Assembly (NCBI GenBank): GCA_965216025.1
Contig: CBDCEX010000012.1
Coordinates: 186,001 to 250,000, forward strand
Origin: JADFQT01 sp965216025
GTDB taxonomy: Bacteria; Chloroflexota; Dehalococcoidia; Lucifugimonadales; UBA3495
Direction of reading: 5' to 3'
Length of the DNA stretch: 64,000 nucleotides
Part shown: positions 53,134 through 61,157 of the stretch, piece by piece
Numbering within the stretch: the stretch's first letter is position 1
How the letters are laid out: every line of letters starts with the position of its first letter
Translations under genes and position numbers: made by a program
Notes under the pieces: generated by a model
What the model saw: the letters and a program-made list of their open reading frames with translations, nothing else
Database searches by the model: none
Told to the model about the DNA's origin: nothing

Positions 53134-54564
53134 GTAACTGTTCAGACTTGATGAGGTGAATTGGCTCAAAGCCGTTGGAAAAACGCTGGCATGGCCGGGG
53201 GAGTTGTGGCATACCAGGGAGGTGGACACTGAACTAGACCTGAACGCGGCGAGTCGCGAAACTCTGCTGGAGATAATTGCCGGCCAGCGGGCAGTCATTG
53301 CCGATTTGCAAAGGCGGATTGGGGTTCTGGAATCCCGTCCCAACCGGCGCGGGTCGTCAGGGATGCCGGGTAATCAGCCGCACTCCAGCCGGCAAGTGCC
53401 GGAGAAAAAGGAGCCCAGAAAGCCGCGCCGCCATGGCTTCGCCCGCCAGCGCATGACTCCTACCCGGCGGGTGGAGCATGCCGTGGCGGTCTGTCCCGAC
53501 TGCGGGACTCACCTGAACGGCGGATGGGTACAGCGAACTCGGGAAGTCATTGAGCTACCGGTGGCTCCGGTAGAAGTGACCGAGCACGCCCTGGTAGCCC
53601 GCATCTGTCCGGTATGCCAGCGGCGCCGGCTGCCCAAAGAGGCCCTGCAGGGGGTGGTTCTGGGCCAGCAGCGCCTGGGGGTCAATCTGGTAAGCCTGAT
53701 GGTGACCCTGCGGGAGGAGGGACGGTTGCCCATAAGAATCATCCAATGGTACCTGGAGACCGTCCATCAGTTGCACCTGAGTGTTGGTGCCATCGTCCAG
53801 GCCGTCCATGGAGTAGCCCGTCAGGCTGAGACGGCGGTGCGAGAGGTGCTCGAGCAAGTCCGCGCCAGTCCCGTGGTGCAGGGCGACGAAACCGGCTGGC
53901 GCCAGGACGGGAGCAACGGCTATGTTTGGACCTTCAGCACTCCCAGCGAACGATACTTCCTGCGTCGGGGTCGGGATAAGGGGGTGGTGGATGAGGTGCT
54001 GGATTCCTCCTTCAGCGGAGTGTTGGTCAGTGATTTCTACGCCGCCTATAACCACTACCCGGGCCTGAAGCAACGGTGCTGGGCTCATCTGCTGCGGGAT
54101 ATCCATGACCTGAAAGGGTTGTACCCAGAAGGCGCTGGGCTGGCTCAGTGGGCCGAGGCGGTTCACCAGGTCTACACGGAGGCCAAGGCCGCGGTCCTTC
54201 CCCGAGCCCAGCCAGGCCATCGCACCCAGCTAATGCTGGAGGAGAAACTAATGGTCTTGGCGCGGCCTTTCCTTAAAGATCCCCTGGCGGTTCAGGCCAA
54301 GCTCTGCCGGCGCATGGAACGGTTCATCAAGGAACTGTTTGTCTTCGTGTCGGACCCAGCCGTGCCCTCAGACAACAACGCCGCCGAGCGGAGCCTGCGG
54401 CATCTGGTAACCAGTCGCAAGATCAGCGGCGGCACCCGCTCAGGGCAGGGCACCGACAGCAAGATGACCTTGGCATCCCTCTTTGGCACCTGGCGGGCCA
54501 GAGGTCTCAATCCCCTCCTGGAATGCCGCCGGTTGCTCGCTTCCCCTCAAATCTGAACACTTAC
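53134..54564 (+). mobile_element. IS66-family element, copy 1 (1431 bp)
   Basis: The left end GTAACTGTTCAGACTTGATG and the reverse complement of the right end GTAAGTGTTCAGATTTGAGG form the inverted repeats. An 8-bp duplication GACAGTAA lies on both sides, as expected for IS66. The element has a single gene, without the TnpA/TnpB accessory genes of classical IS66, as in the ISBst12-like group. Confidence 0.92.
53156..54556 (+). CDS. IS66-family transposase, copy 1
   Basis: The 466-residue transposase has a coiled N-terminal helix with LLEIIAGQRAVIADLQRRIGVLE (37-59), a zinc-binding region with CPDC at 113-116 and CPVC at 151-154, and a DDE domain with Asp244 (VVQGDETGW), Asp293 (LVSDFYAAYN) and Glu411 (DNNAAERSLR). 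It appears intact. The start is GTG at 53156. Its sequence is almost identical to copy 2, differing for example at residues Met70-Pro71 and Gly303. Confidence 0.94.
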   Translation: MNWLKAVGKTLAWPGELWHTREVDTELDLNAASRETLLEIIAGQRAVIADLQRRIGVLESRPNRRGSSGMPGNQPHSSRQVPEKKEPRKPRRHGFARQRMTPTRRVEHAVAVCPDCGTHLNGGWVQRTREVIELPVAPVEVTEHALVARICPVCQRRRLPKEALQGVVLGQQRLGVNLVSLMVTLREEGRLPIRIIQWYLETVHQLHLSVGAIVQAVHGVARQAETAVREVLEQVRASPVVQGDETGWRQDGSNGYVWTFSTPSERYFLRRGRDKGVVDEVLDSSFSGVLVSDFYAAYNHYPGLKQRCWAHLLRDIHDLKGLYPEGAGLAQWAEAVHQVYTEAKAAVLPRAQPGHRTQLMLEEKLMVLARPFLKDPLAVQAKLCRRMERFIKELFVFVSDPAVPSDNNAAERSLRHLVTSRKISGGTRSGQGTDSKMTLASLFGTWRARGLNPLLECRRLLASPQI

Positions 54565-54572
54565 GACAGTAA

Positions 54573-56003
54573 GTAACTGTTCAGACTTGATGAGGTGAAT
54601 TGGCTCAAAGCCGTTGGAAAAACGCTGGCATGGCCGGGGGAGTTGTGGCATACCAGGGAGGTGGACACTGAACTAGACCTGAACGCGGCGAGTCGCGAAA
54701 CTCTGCTGGAGATAATTGCCGGCCAGCGGGCAGTCATTGCCGATTTGCAAAGGCGGATTGGGGTTCTGGAATCCCGTCCCAACCGGCGCGGGTCGTCGGG
54801 GATGGCGGGTAATCAGCCGCACTCCAGCCGGCAAGCGCCGGAGAAAAAGGAGCCCAGAAAGCCGCGCCGCCATGGCTTCGCCCGCCAGCGCATGACTCCT
54901 ACCCGGCGGGTGGAGCATGCCGTGGCGGTCTGTCCCGACTGCGGGACTCACCTGAACGGCGGATGGGTACAGCGAACTCGGGAAGTCATTGAGCTACCGG
55001 TGGCTCCGGTAGAAGTGACCGAGCACGCCCTGGTAGCCCGCATCTGTCCGGTATGCCAGCGGCGCCGGCTGCCCAAAGAGGCCCTGCAGGGGGTGGTTCT
55101 GGGCCAGCAGCGCCTGGGGGTCAATCTGGTAAGCCTGATGGTGACCCTGCGGGAGGAGGGACGGTTGCCCATAAGAATCATCCAATGGTACCTGGAGACC
55201 GTCCATCAGTTGCACCTGAGTGTTGGTGCCATCGTCCAGGCCGTCCATGGAGTAGCCCGTCAGGCTGAGACGGCGGTGCGAGAGGTGCTCGAGCAAGTCC
55301 GCGCCAATCCCGTGGTGCAGGGCGACGAAACCGGCTGGCGCCAGGACGGGAGCAACGGCTATGTTTGGACCTTCAGCACTCCCAGCGAACGATACTTCCT
55401 GCGTCGGGGTCGGGATAAGGGGGTGGTGGATGAGGTGCTGGATTCCTCCTTCAGCGGAGTGTTGGTCAGTGATTTCTACGCCGCCTATAACCACTACCCG
55501 GTCCTGAAGCAACGGTGCTGGGCTCATCTGCTGCGGGATATCCATGACCTGAAAGGGTTGTACCCAGAAGACGCTGGGCTGGCTCAGTGGGCCGAGGCGG
55601 TTCACCAGGTCTACACGGAGGCCAAGGGCTCGGTCCTTCCCCGAGCCCAGCCAGGCCATCGCACCCAGCTAATGCTGGAGGAGAAACTAATGGTCTTGGC
55701 ACGGCCTTTCCTTAAAGATCCCCTGGCGGTTCAGGCCAAGCTCTGCCGGCGCATGGAACGGTTCATCAAGGAACTGTTTGTCTTCGTGTCGGACCCAGCC
55801 GTGCCCTCAGACAACAACGCCGCCGAGCGGAGCCTGCGGCATCTGGTAACCAGTCGCAAGATCAGCGGCGGCACCCGCTCAGGGCAGGGCACCGACAGCA
55901 AGATGACCTTGGCATCCCTCTTTGGCACCTGGCGGGCCAGAGGTCTCAATCCCCTCCTGGAATGCCGCCGGTTGCTCACTTCCCCTCAAATCTGAACAGT
56001 TTC
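54573..56003 (+). mobile_element. IS66-family element, copy 2 (1431 bp)
   Basis: This copy has the same length and orientation as copy 1 and shares with it the duplication at 54565-54572. Its right end is altered (GAACAGTTTC against GAACACTTAC), which may affect mobility. It is bounded on the right by GACAGTAA at 56004-56011. Confidence 0.92.
54595..55995 (+). CDS. IS66-family transposase, copy 2
   Basis: The 466-residue transposase is nearly identical to that at 53156-54556, with the same DDE residues and zinc knuckles. Differences include Ala71 for Pro, Ala81 for Val, Asn237-Pro in place of Ser-Pro, Val for Gly in NHYPVLKQ and Gly-Ser for Ala-Ala after TEAK. The changes are at neutral positions, so both genes look functional. 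Direct tandem insertion in the same orientation suggests repeated use of one target. Confidence 0.94.
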   Translation: MNWLKAVGKTLAWPGELWHTREVDTELDLNAASRETLLEIIAGQRAVIADLQRRIGVLESRPNRRGSSGMAGNQPHSSRQAPEKKEPRKPRRHGFARQRMTPTRRVEHAVAVCPDCGTHLNGGWVQRTREVIELPVAPVEVTEHALVARICPVCQRRRLPKEALQGVVLGQQRLGVNLVSLMVTLREEGRLPIRIIQWYLETVHQLHLSVGAIVQAVHGVARQAETAVREVLEQVRANPVVQGDETGWRQDGSNGYVWTFSTPSERYFLRRGRDKGVVDEVLDSSFSGVLVSDFYAAYNHYPVLKQRCWAHLLRDIHDLKGLYPEDAGLAQWAEAVHQVYTEAKGSVLPRAQPGHRTQLMLEEKLMVLARPFLKDPLAVQAKLCRRMERFIKELFVFVSDPAVPSDNNAAERSLRHLVTSRKISGGTRSGQGTDSKMTLASLFGTWRARGLNPLLECRRLLTSPQI

Positions 56004-56014
56004 GACAGTAAGAC

Positions 56015-57286
56015 CAGGGCCTTTTCATTCTCCTGCCTGGTAGGTAAAGCCCATCATGTCGAAAGCTTCGCTGAGATGGGCATTGTGGCGGCGTAGGGCA
56101 GCGGCTACGTTGGAATGCCCAGCCCGACGTACCAAGCTGATGACCAGGTTCCGCAGGCCCGCCAGAACCTGAGGGGCGGCCCCAGTGCGCACCTGAGAGC
56201 GGTCCTCGTCGAAGGTCACATCCCGTACCAGCGGAGGCGGTTCTCGATGCCCCAGTGCCCACGGGAAAGGCTCAACAATCGCCTGGCATCGGCATCAGTG
56301 GCTGGGAGACTGCTAATTGCATAGCTCACAGCCACCTGTTTCTTGCCCTTCACGACCCGCTGGCGCTCTAGCCGACACACCTGTTGCAGATGCGGCCACG
56401 CTTCCCCGACCGTCCCAGCGCTGCCCACGTAGCCATTTAGCTCTGGGTCGGCCAAGGCCCACAACTCTCGCCGCTCCAGCCGCCCATGACGCCGCTTTAC
56501 TGGAGTATCGGCCCAGACCGTCAGCTTGGCCCCGCGTGCTCGCCACTCCGCTGCTAGCCAGGGAGGTACGGTTGGCCCACCAGCCCTCTCAGTTCCTAGC
56601 AGGGGAAAAAGCCACCTCCAAGTCTCGGCGCAAGGTGGGCTGATTCTCTTTAACTGGCAGCAGATACTCTCCGCCGCCTGCCACAATCTGCTCACAGACT
56701 TTCCGTTGGGTCAGTAAGGCATCAGCTACTACTACCCGACCCTTCAGGGGTACCTGGCCCAATACTTCTTTGACCGCCGCCAATTCTTCCCCTTTGCCCG
56801 GCGCAGCTACCTGCGCCAGCACTGCCCCAGCGCGGCTAGCGTAGGCCGACACCAGATGGACCCCGGGTATCTCTTGGCCGTGGATCCCTCGCAAGGTTTT
56901 CCCGTCCAGGGACAGGGGGTCATCCGCCTCTACCCCGCTATTTGCCAGCCAGTTGCCGACTTCTGCCTCAAAGGCCGCCACGTCCAGGCCCTTGAACACC
57001 CGGTGGAGGGTGGCCACGCAGGGTGTCTTCTCCTGGCTGAACCCCAAAAGCTGCGCCGTAGCACCCCCTTGGTCCCGCCCCCATTGAGCTATGGCGTATA
57101 AGCTGCGGGCGCCGCACAGCATGGCACAGGTGGCCAAGGCCAGGATCGCCCCCAAAGAGTGGCGTCGCCCTTGGCTACTCCGGAAGTCAGGCACCAAATC
57201 CAGCGTTTCTCTCAAAGTCATCATCCTTCCCTCCTGCTTAAACTGGTAATAATTTTATACTATTTTGAGAAAATGAAAAGGCACTG
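56015..57286 (-). mobile_element. ISAs1-family element A (1272 bp, defective)
   Basis: The ends CAGGGCCTTTTCATT and, reversed, CAGTGCCTTTTCATT are inverted repeats, and ACAGTAAGAC flanks both sides as a 10-bp target duplication. The transposase gene inside is frameshifted, so the element depends on another copy. Confidence 0.9.
56025..57224 (-). pseudogene. ISAs1-family transposase of element A, frameshifted twice
   Basis: The N-terminal part (57224-56589) reads LRETLDLVPDFRSSQGRRH, LDGKTLRGIHGQ and DALLTQRKVCEQIVAGGGEYLLPVKENQP. After a shift near 56600 the next frame holds RRHGRLERREL and LSRGHWGIENRLRW. After a second shift near 56218 the third frame holds VTFDEDRSQVRTG, where a single base is missing between W-Y and R-D-V. 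All ISAs1 motifs are present but in three frames, so the gene is dead or the assembly is faulty. Confidence 0.88.
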
Positions 57287-57296
57287 ACAGTAAGAC

Positions 57297-58527
57297 CAGG
57301 GCAATCGCGTCTTAACCAAGGAGCACTTTGAGTAGGTAATCCTCAACCCAGCCAGCTTTCAGCCGTTTACCTTGAAGTCCCCGTTTAAGGCTGGTCTCCT
57401 GCTTCAGCAAATTGAGGGCTATCTGGCGCAGGACTGCCAGGTTTTGAGGCCCACTATCCTTACGTACCCGGCTGTGATCTTCTCGAAAGGTAACATCCAA
57501 AGACCAGTGCAAGCTGTTTTCTATGCCCCAGTGTCGGCGGGTGACCTCCAACAAAGTCTGGGCAGGCCTGGCCAGACTGCTGATATAGTAGCGAGAGTGG
57601 ACCGTGGTCCCGGTTGCCGTCTCCCGCTGAGCCGTGACCTTAACCACGGCGTTGAGGTTGGCCCACTGCTGCCGGTTTTGCAGATAGTCCAGGCAGTCCG
57701 GGTCCGTGATGACCCAGCATTGACGGGTTTCCAGGCGGCCGTGGCCCTTGTTCAGCGTGCGGGCGAAGTCATAGGGGACGCCCTCGAAGTCGTATTCCTC
57801 GGCGCCCTCGAAAAGGTCGCGAACGTCATCGTACAGCCGGCCTTGATTCTCCTTCACCGCCAGCAGATAGTCGGCCTGAGCCTCAATGATCTCCCGGGCT
57901 ATCTCCCTCTGGCAGCCCATGGCGTCGATGGTGATGATGCAACCGGCGAGCTCCAGCAGCTGTAGCAACTTGGGGATGGCGGTGATTTCATTGGACTTCT
58001 CGTCCACCTTGGTCTGGCCCAGCGCTAAGCCATGGGACGAGGCCCACACGTTGACCATGTGAATGGCCTTTTTGCCCAGGGTACGGTCGTGGGAGCGCCG
58101 TACCGTCTTGCCGTCGATGGCCACCACTTCGCCTTGGGTGACTTGGGCTACGGCTTGGACCCACTCCATGAAACAGCGTTGAAACTGCTCTGGGTCCAGG
58201 CGGGCGAAGACGTCGCCGAAGGTATCATGGGAAGGGATACCGTTGGGCAACTCCAGGAAGGACTTGAACCACTCCTCTTTACAGTTGCCGAAGAGCTCGA
58301 TATCCACCCAAGAATCAGCGCCGCAGATGGTGGCACAAAGGGCAATGGTGACGATATCCAAGAGTTTGTGCCGCTTGGTACGATCAATCCTCGGGTCGTC
58401 CAACGCCGCGAAGTATTCGGCGATGGGTGCGCCTGTTGCCTGAACCATCACTACCCCTCCCTAGTTTCGTCATGATGATTACTGTTTTAAACAAATTTAA
58501 GAAAGATAATAAGACGGGATTGCCCTG
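57297..58527 (-). mobile_element. ISAs1-family element B (1231 bp, intact)
   Basis: The ends CAGGGCAATCGCGTCTTA and, reversed, CAGGGCAATCCCGTCTTA are inverted repeats with one mismatch. ACAGTAAGAC flanks the element at 57287-57296 and 58528-58537. It is distinct from element A in sequence, although of the same family. Confidence 0.92.
57312..58448 (-). CDS. ISAs1-family transposase of element B
   Basis: The 378-residue transposase is complete. It has the N-terminal YFAALDDPRIDRTKRHKLLDI, the catalytic Asp in VVAIDGKTVRRS, a second Asp in IITIDAMGCQ, the VKENQ motif, NKGHGRLETR and the HWGIENSLHWSLDVTFREDHSR signature with the final acidic residue. ATG at 58448 follows GGAGGGG; a GTG just before it is an alternative. 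It may act in trans on element A because of the similar ends, but this is inference. Confidence 0.95.
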   Translation of the reverse strand: MVQATGAPIAEYFAALDDPRIDRTKRHKLLDIVTIALCATICGADSWVDIELFGNCKEEWFKSFLELPNGIPSHDTFGDVFARLDPEQFQRCFMEWVQAVAQVTQGEVVAIDGKTVRRSHDRTLGKKAIHMVNVWASSHGLALGQTKVDEKSNEITAIPKLLQLLELAGCIITIDAMGCQREIAREIIEAQADYLLAVKENQGRLYDDVRDLFEGAEEYDFEGVPYDFARTLNKGHGRLETRQCWVITDPDCLDYLQNRQQWANLNAVVKVTAQRETATGTTVHSRYYISSLARPAQTLLEVTRRHWGIENSLHWSLDVTFREDHSRVRKDSGPQNLAVLRQIALNLLKQETSLKRGLQGKRLKAGWVEDYLLKVLLG

Positions 58528-58536
58528 ACAGTAAGA

Positions 58537-58674
58537 CAGGGTCTTTCCATTGTCATTGCGAGGGCCGCGGGCCCGAAGCAATCTCAAGAGGGGAAGCAGA
58601 GATTGCTTCGCTGAGTTTATCCTGAGCGGAGCCGAAGAGGTCGCAATGACAGTGAGGAGACTCTAAAAGCACTG
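58537..58674. mobile_element. Possible 138-bp mini-element with ISAs1-like ends
   Basis: CAGGGTCTTTCCATT at the left resembles the left end of element A (CAGGGCCTTTTCATT, 13 of 15 bases). The right end AAAAGCACTG resembles AAAAGGCACTG of element A. Flanks GACAGTAAGA and GACAGTGAGG match at 8 of 10 bases. Inside lies a family B repeat (58551-58650). It may be an older non-autonomous insertion at the same target; this is inference. Confidence 0.45.
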
Positions 58675-58767
58675 GACAGTGAGGCGGTGAGAGAGGGGGA
58701 AAAGAAAACCGGCAGGTTCTATTCCCGCCGGCCCAATGGCTAGTTCTGGAGTGGGTGTTAGGGGCGT

Positions 58768-59025
58768 TTAGGAGGCTTCATCCCCGGGGTATAAAGTTCG
58801 GGCAAAGTGGCGGCCGCCATGGGATACCCGGCGGCGCTTGCCTCCCTCGAACTTGGGTACCGCCGGAGCGGCTATCGGCGCCACGCTGATGTCGTCCGGG
58901 TCAGTGAGGGGCTCCACTGTATCTTTGCTAAATCCGCACTGCATACAGGTGATGAAACGGCCGTATTGGTCGCTTTCTTCAAACAAATCCCCGGAGCAGC
59001 GGGGACACCTCTTGAACCAGAACAT
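58768..59025 (-). CDS. Small zinc-ribbon protein (85 aa)
   Basis: The product begins MFWFKRCPRCSGDLFEESD and has a second knuckle CMQC about 20 residues later, so one zinc site is likely. The rest is a Pro/Ala-rich stretch and a basic tail GGKRRRVSHGGRHFART. GAGGGT lies ten bases before the ATG at 59025; an upstream ATG at 59043 would add six residues. I know no function; similar small ribbon proteins are found in Chloroflexota. Confidence 0.6.
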   Translation of the reverse strand: MFWFKRCPRCSGDLFEESDQYGRFITCMQCGFSKDTVEPLTDPDDISVAPIAAPAVPKFEGGKRRRVSHGGRHFARTLYPGDEAS

Positions 59026-59155
59026 ATAAGGATACCCTCTCATTGCCCGGTAGCCACAGATGATTTCGTTCCCTTTTGGTGAATCGCTCCGGCGGGAAGT
59101 TACTGCCGGTCGGGCGATGGTCCAACGTGGCTACGGGCTTTCGTGCAACTGGGTA

Positions 59156-59190
59156 TTCAATACGCCAGCTCCCCTAGCTGGCGTATTGAA
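59156..59190. repeat. Perfect 15-bp inverted repeat
   Basis: TTCAATACGCCAGCT and AGCTGGCGTATTGAA are exact inverted repeats with a five-base loop CCCCT. There is no T-run after it. It stands 50 bases from a second perfect hairpin. Confidence 0.95.
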
Positions 59191-59239
59191 CCTCCCAATC
59201 TGTTATAGCTATGTTATGGCAGGGGTAGGCTGGCTTGTA

Positions 59240-59277
59240 GAGGAGTGCCACCTATCACCAGATAGGTGGCACTCCTC
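59240..59277. repeat. Perfect 17-bp inverted repeat
   Basis: GAGGAGTGCCACCTATC and GATAGGTGGCACTCCTC are exact inverted repeats around the four-base loop ACCA. No T-run follows, so it is not a typical terminator. No other copy was seen in the window. Confidence 0.95.
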
Positions 59278-59439
59278 AGCTAGGAAGGTACAATTAGGGA
59301 AGAGACACGGGAACTAATTGAATTGGGGCAGAACGGTTCGTCGATTTCCTAGGGGCACTGGGGAATACCCCTCATTGGCGCCGGGCCGGGCGCCCGCCGC
59401 CTTACCATGTTGTGGATAGGGGAAGGGAGTAATTGGAAC

Positions 59440-59565
59440 TTATACTTCAGCCCTGGCAGCTTCCCGATCAAAAACCTTCCGGACTTTTAAAGCCAAAGTA
59501 TTGGGAAGGAAGGGTTTCTGGATAAACCGGATTTCTTGGGACGGATCTCCGGTGGGGAACAGCGC
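59440..59565 (-). pseudogene. C-terminal remnant of a receiver domain
   Basis: The minus-strand frame ending at TAA 59440 reads GDPSQEIRFIQKPFLPNTLA, then LKVRKVFDREAARAEV. FIQKPF with the following amphipathic helix is the end of the CheY-like receiver attached to hybrid histidine kinases. The upstream part of the domain, with its phosphoacceptor, is missing or unrecognisable, so this is the tail of a lost gene. The rest of 59278-59660 shows no gene. Confidence 0.6.
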
Positions 59566-59660
59566 CGGAAAGGGCCCGAGTTCGCGGGAAATCCGCTTTG
59601 CGGCGACCCAACTGCTTGCCTGCCATCGGCCACCCCGCTAGAATGGAGTAATAACGTTCC

Positions 59661-59821
59661 GGGGATTAGACTTGGACCGGGGATTAGACTTGGACCGGGG
59701 ATTAGACTTGGACCGGGGATTAGACTTGGACCGGGGATTAGACTTGGACCGGGGATTAGACTTGGACCGGGGATTAGACTTGGACCGGGGATTAGACTTG
59801 GACCGGGGATTAGCGTTGACC
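59661..59821. repeat. 18-bp tandem repeat array 1 (eight full units plus one variant)
   Basis: The unit GGGGATTAGACTTGGACC is repeated exactly eight times from 59661 to 59804, followed by a variant GGGGATTAGCGTTGACC. Because 18 is a multiple of three, every frame stays open (for example GIRLGP repeats), but such frames are by-products. It lies directly before a piece of PPOX coding sequence. Confidence 0.95.
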
Positions 59822-60089
59822 CCCAACCGGTTCTCGGAGGAATTCGGATACGCCTCCGGAAGGGCCGCCACCAAGGTCAAGGGCTACATGACCGACTATG
59901 TCCAGGAGTTCACTTCGGGGATTAGACTTGGACCGGGGATTAGACTTGGACCGGGGATTAGACTTGGACCGGGGATTAGACGGAGGAGTAGGGCAAGGCG
60001 TTGACCCCCCCGGTTCCGGAGGAATTCGGATACGCCTCCGGAAGGGCCGCCACCAAGGTGCTACATGACCGACTATGTCCAGGAGTTCA
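59813..60089 (+). repeat. Duplicated 5' piece of the PPOX gene around array 2
   Basis: 59813-59912 reads in frame LTPNRFSEEFGYASGRAATK, then VKGYMTDYVQEF. 59998-60089 repeats it with small deletions, one of which (CAAGG) shifts the frame after AATKV. Between the two lies a second array of the 18-bp unit (59917-59988, three full units and a partial one). Confidence 0.85.
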
Positions 60090-60541
60090 GCAACTCCCCC
60101 TTTACGGTGATGGCTTCCAGCGGGGAAGGCAACTGCGACGCCTCGCCCAAGGGAGGCAAGCCAGGATTCGTCAAGGTTCTGGATGACCGGCATCTGCTGT
60201 TGCCCGACGTGGCTGGCAACCGGCTGTTCCAGTCCTACCAGAATGTGGATGCCAACCCTCACGTTGGACTGATCTTCTTTATTCCCGGGGTGAACGATAC
60301 GGTGCGGGTGAACGGGCGGGTGACCATCGCGGATAAGGAGGAGCTGGAGCGAAGGGACGTGGAGGTTTCTCTTTACGAGATTGACGACCGTTCCATGCAT
60401 TTGCAGGGGATAATTATTGAGGTGGAAGAGTCATACGGCCACTGTCCCCGGGCGCTGCACTTCTCCCACCTTTGGAACACCGAGGAGATTGCGGCCAACC
60501 AGGCCAAGCGCCCCATCTCCGAACGCAGCACCAATAGCTAG
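60065..60541 (+). CDS. PPOX-family flavoprotein, N-terminally disrupted
   Basis: The open part encodes 158 residues starting MTDYVQEFSNSPFTVMASS, then NCDASPKGGKPGFVKVLDDR and HVGLIFFIPGVNDTVRVNG, which match pyridoxamine-oxidase-like FMN proteins of the MSMEG_1061 kind. These normally have about 30-40 more N-terminal residues; that part is found upstream, separated by a repeat array and a frame-shifted second copy. Translation could restart at ATG 60065, with AAGG six bases upstream. Whether the short form folds is unknown. Confidence 0.7.
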   Translation: MTDYVQEFSNSPFTVMASSGEGNCDASPKGGKPGFVKVLDDRHLLLPDVAGNRLFQSYQNVDANPHVGLIFFIPGVNDTVRVNGRVTIADKEELERRDVEVSLYEIDDRSMHLQGIIIEVEESYGHCPRALHFSHLWNTEEIAANQAKRPISERSTNS

Positions 60542-60588
60542 CTGGTTGGAGGCTAAGGGGCAAGAGAAGAGGCGACTGGGGTGGCCAC

Positions 60589-60767
60589 CTAGAAGTCTGG
60601 CCGGAAAGCCATTGGCCGGCTTTCGTGCTACGCCAAGCAGACGTATTACAGTCTTATAAGGCATGGTAATGTATGCAATACGTTTCAATAACCAACTATT
60701 ACATCGATAATAGTCGCTAAGAAAACGACGACTTGGGGGGAATCGGGGTTTCCGGCCAGACTTCTAG
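60589..60767 (+). mobile_element. MITE copy 3 (complete, 179 bp)
   Basis: The element has the same ends and length as that at 1589-1767 and the same orientation, but its interior has diverged at many positions. Its right-hand CTAG supplies the TAG stop codon of the converging aspartyl-protease-like gene. Confidence 0.92.
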
Positions 60768-61126
60768 AGACGCATGGCCAGGCCACGGACCGGAACCAGC
60801 CGTCCGTTCAGCGGATCGGCGGCTAGGCGCAACCCTTCCAGCGTGTAGGCTCCCAGCAGCGGGGAAGACCCTTCATCGCCAAACACCACGATGGTGGTTC
60901 GAGTTTCGCCGTCATAACGGACAATGGTTTCGGCCACATCACGCTCGATGATTTGGCCGCCGGCGATTTCGAACTCCCAGCGGGCCTGTACCGGCACGCC
61001 CAGCCTTTGCAGCAACTCCCGCGGTACCCAGTTGAAGGACGCGCCGGTGTCCACTAGGGCGTTTACCGTCTCAAAGCGAATGCCCTGAGCGTCGCCTATC
61101 TCTATGTCTACACTAAAAGTTCCCAC
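60764..61126 (-). CDS. Retropepsin-like aspartyl protease family protein
   Basis: The 120-residue protein has the catalytic signature ALVDTGASFNWVP at about 23-35 and the second family element SSPLLGAYTLEGLRLAADP at about 87-105. Such clan AA proteins act as dimers, but bacterial members of this size have no known substrate. The last codon is followed by TAG that comes from the MITE end, so the C-terminus may have been trimmed by the insertion. It lies 31 bases beyond the RelE-type gene. Confidence 0.85.
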   Translation of the reverse strand: MGTFSVDIEIGDAQGIRFETVNALVDTGASFNWVPRELLQRLGVPVQARWEFEIAGGQIIERDVAETIVRYDGETRTTIVVFGDEGSSPLLGAYTLEGLRLAADPLNGRLVPVRGLAMRL

Positions 61127-61157
61127 GACCTCATGCTAGCGGGGCCGGTCGTGCAGG

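Larger units (their letters stand above)
53126..58537. repeat. Insertion array with five copies of one target site
   Basis: GACAGTAA occurs at 53126, 54565 and 56004 as 8-bp duplications around two IS66-type elements. ACAGTAAGAC occurs at 56005, 57287 and 58528 as 10-bp duplications around two ISAs1-type elements. All are parts of one sequence, GACAGTAAGAC. Four elements have thus entered the same site one after another. Confidence 0.88.

Noticed and set aside
53134..56003. Tandem IS66 copies as one composite transposon
   Set aside because: There is no cargo between the copies, only the shared 8-bp target sequence, so they are adjacent insertions or a tandem duplication.
59661..59988. Regular short repeats that could suggest a CRISPR array or a (GIRLGP)n repeat protein
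   Set aside because: The 18-bp units are directly adjacent without spacers and no cas gene is present. All frames stay open only because the unit length is divisible by three, and no ribosome-binding site or family feature supports a protein.
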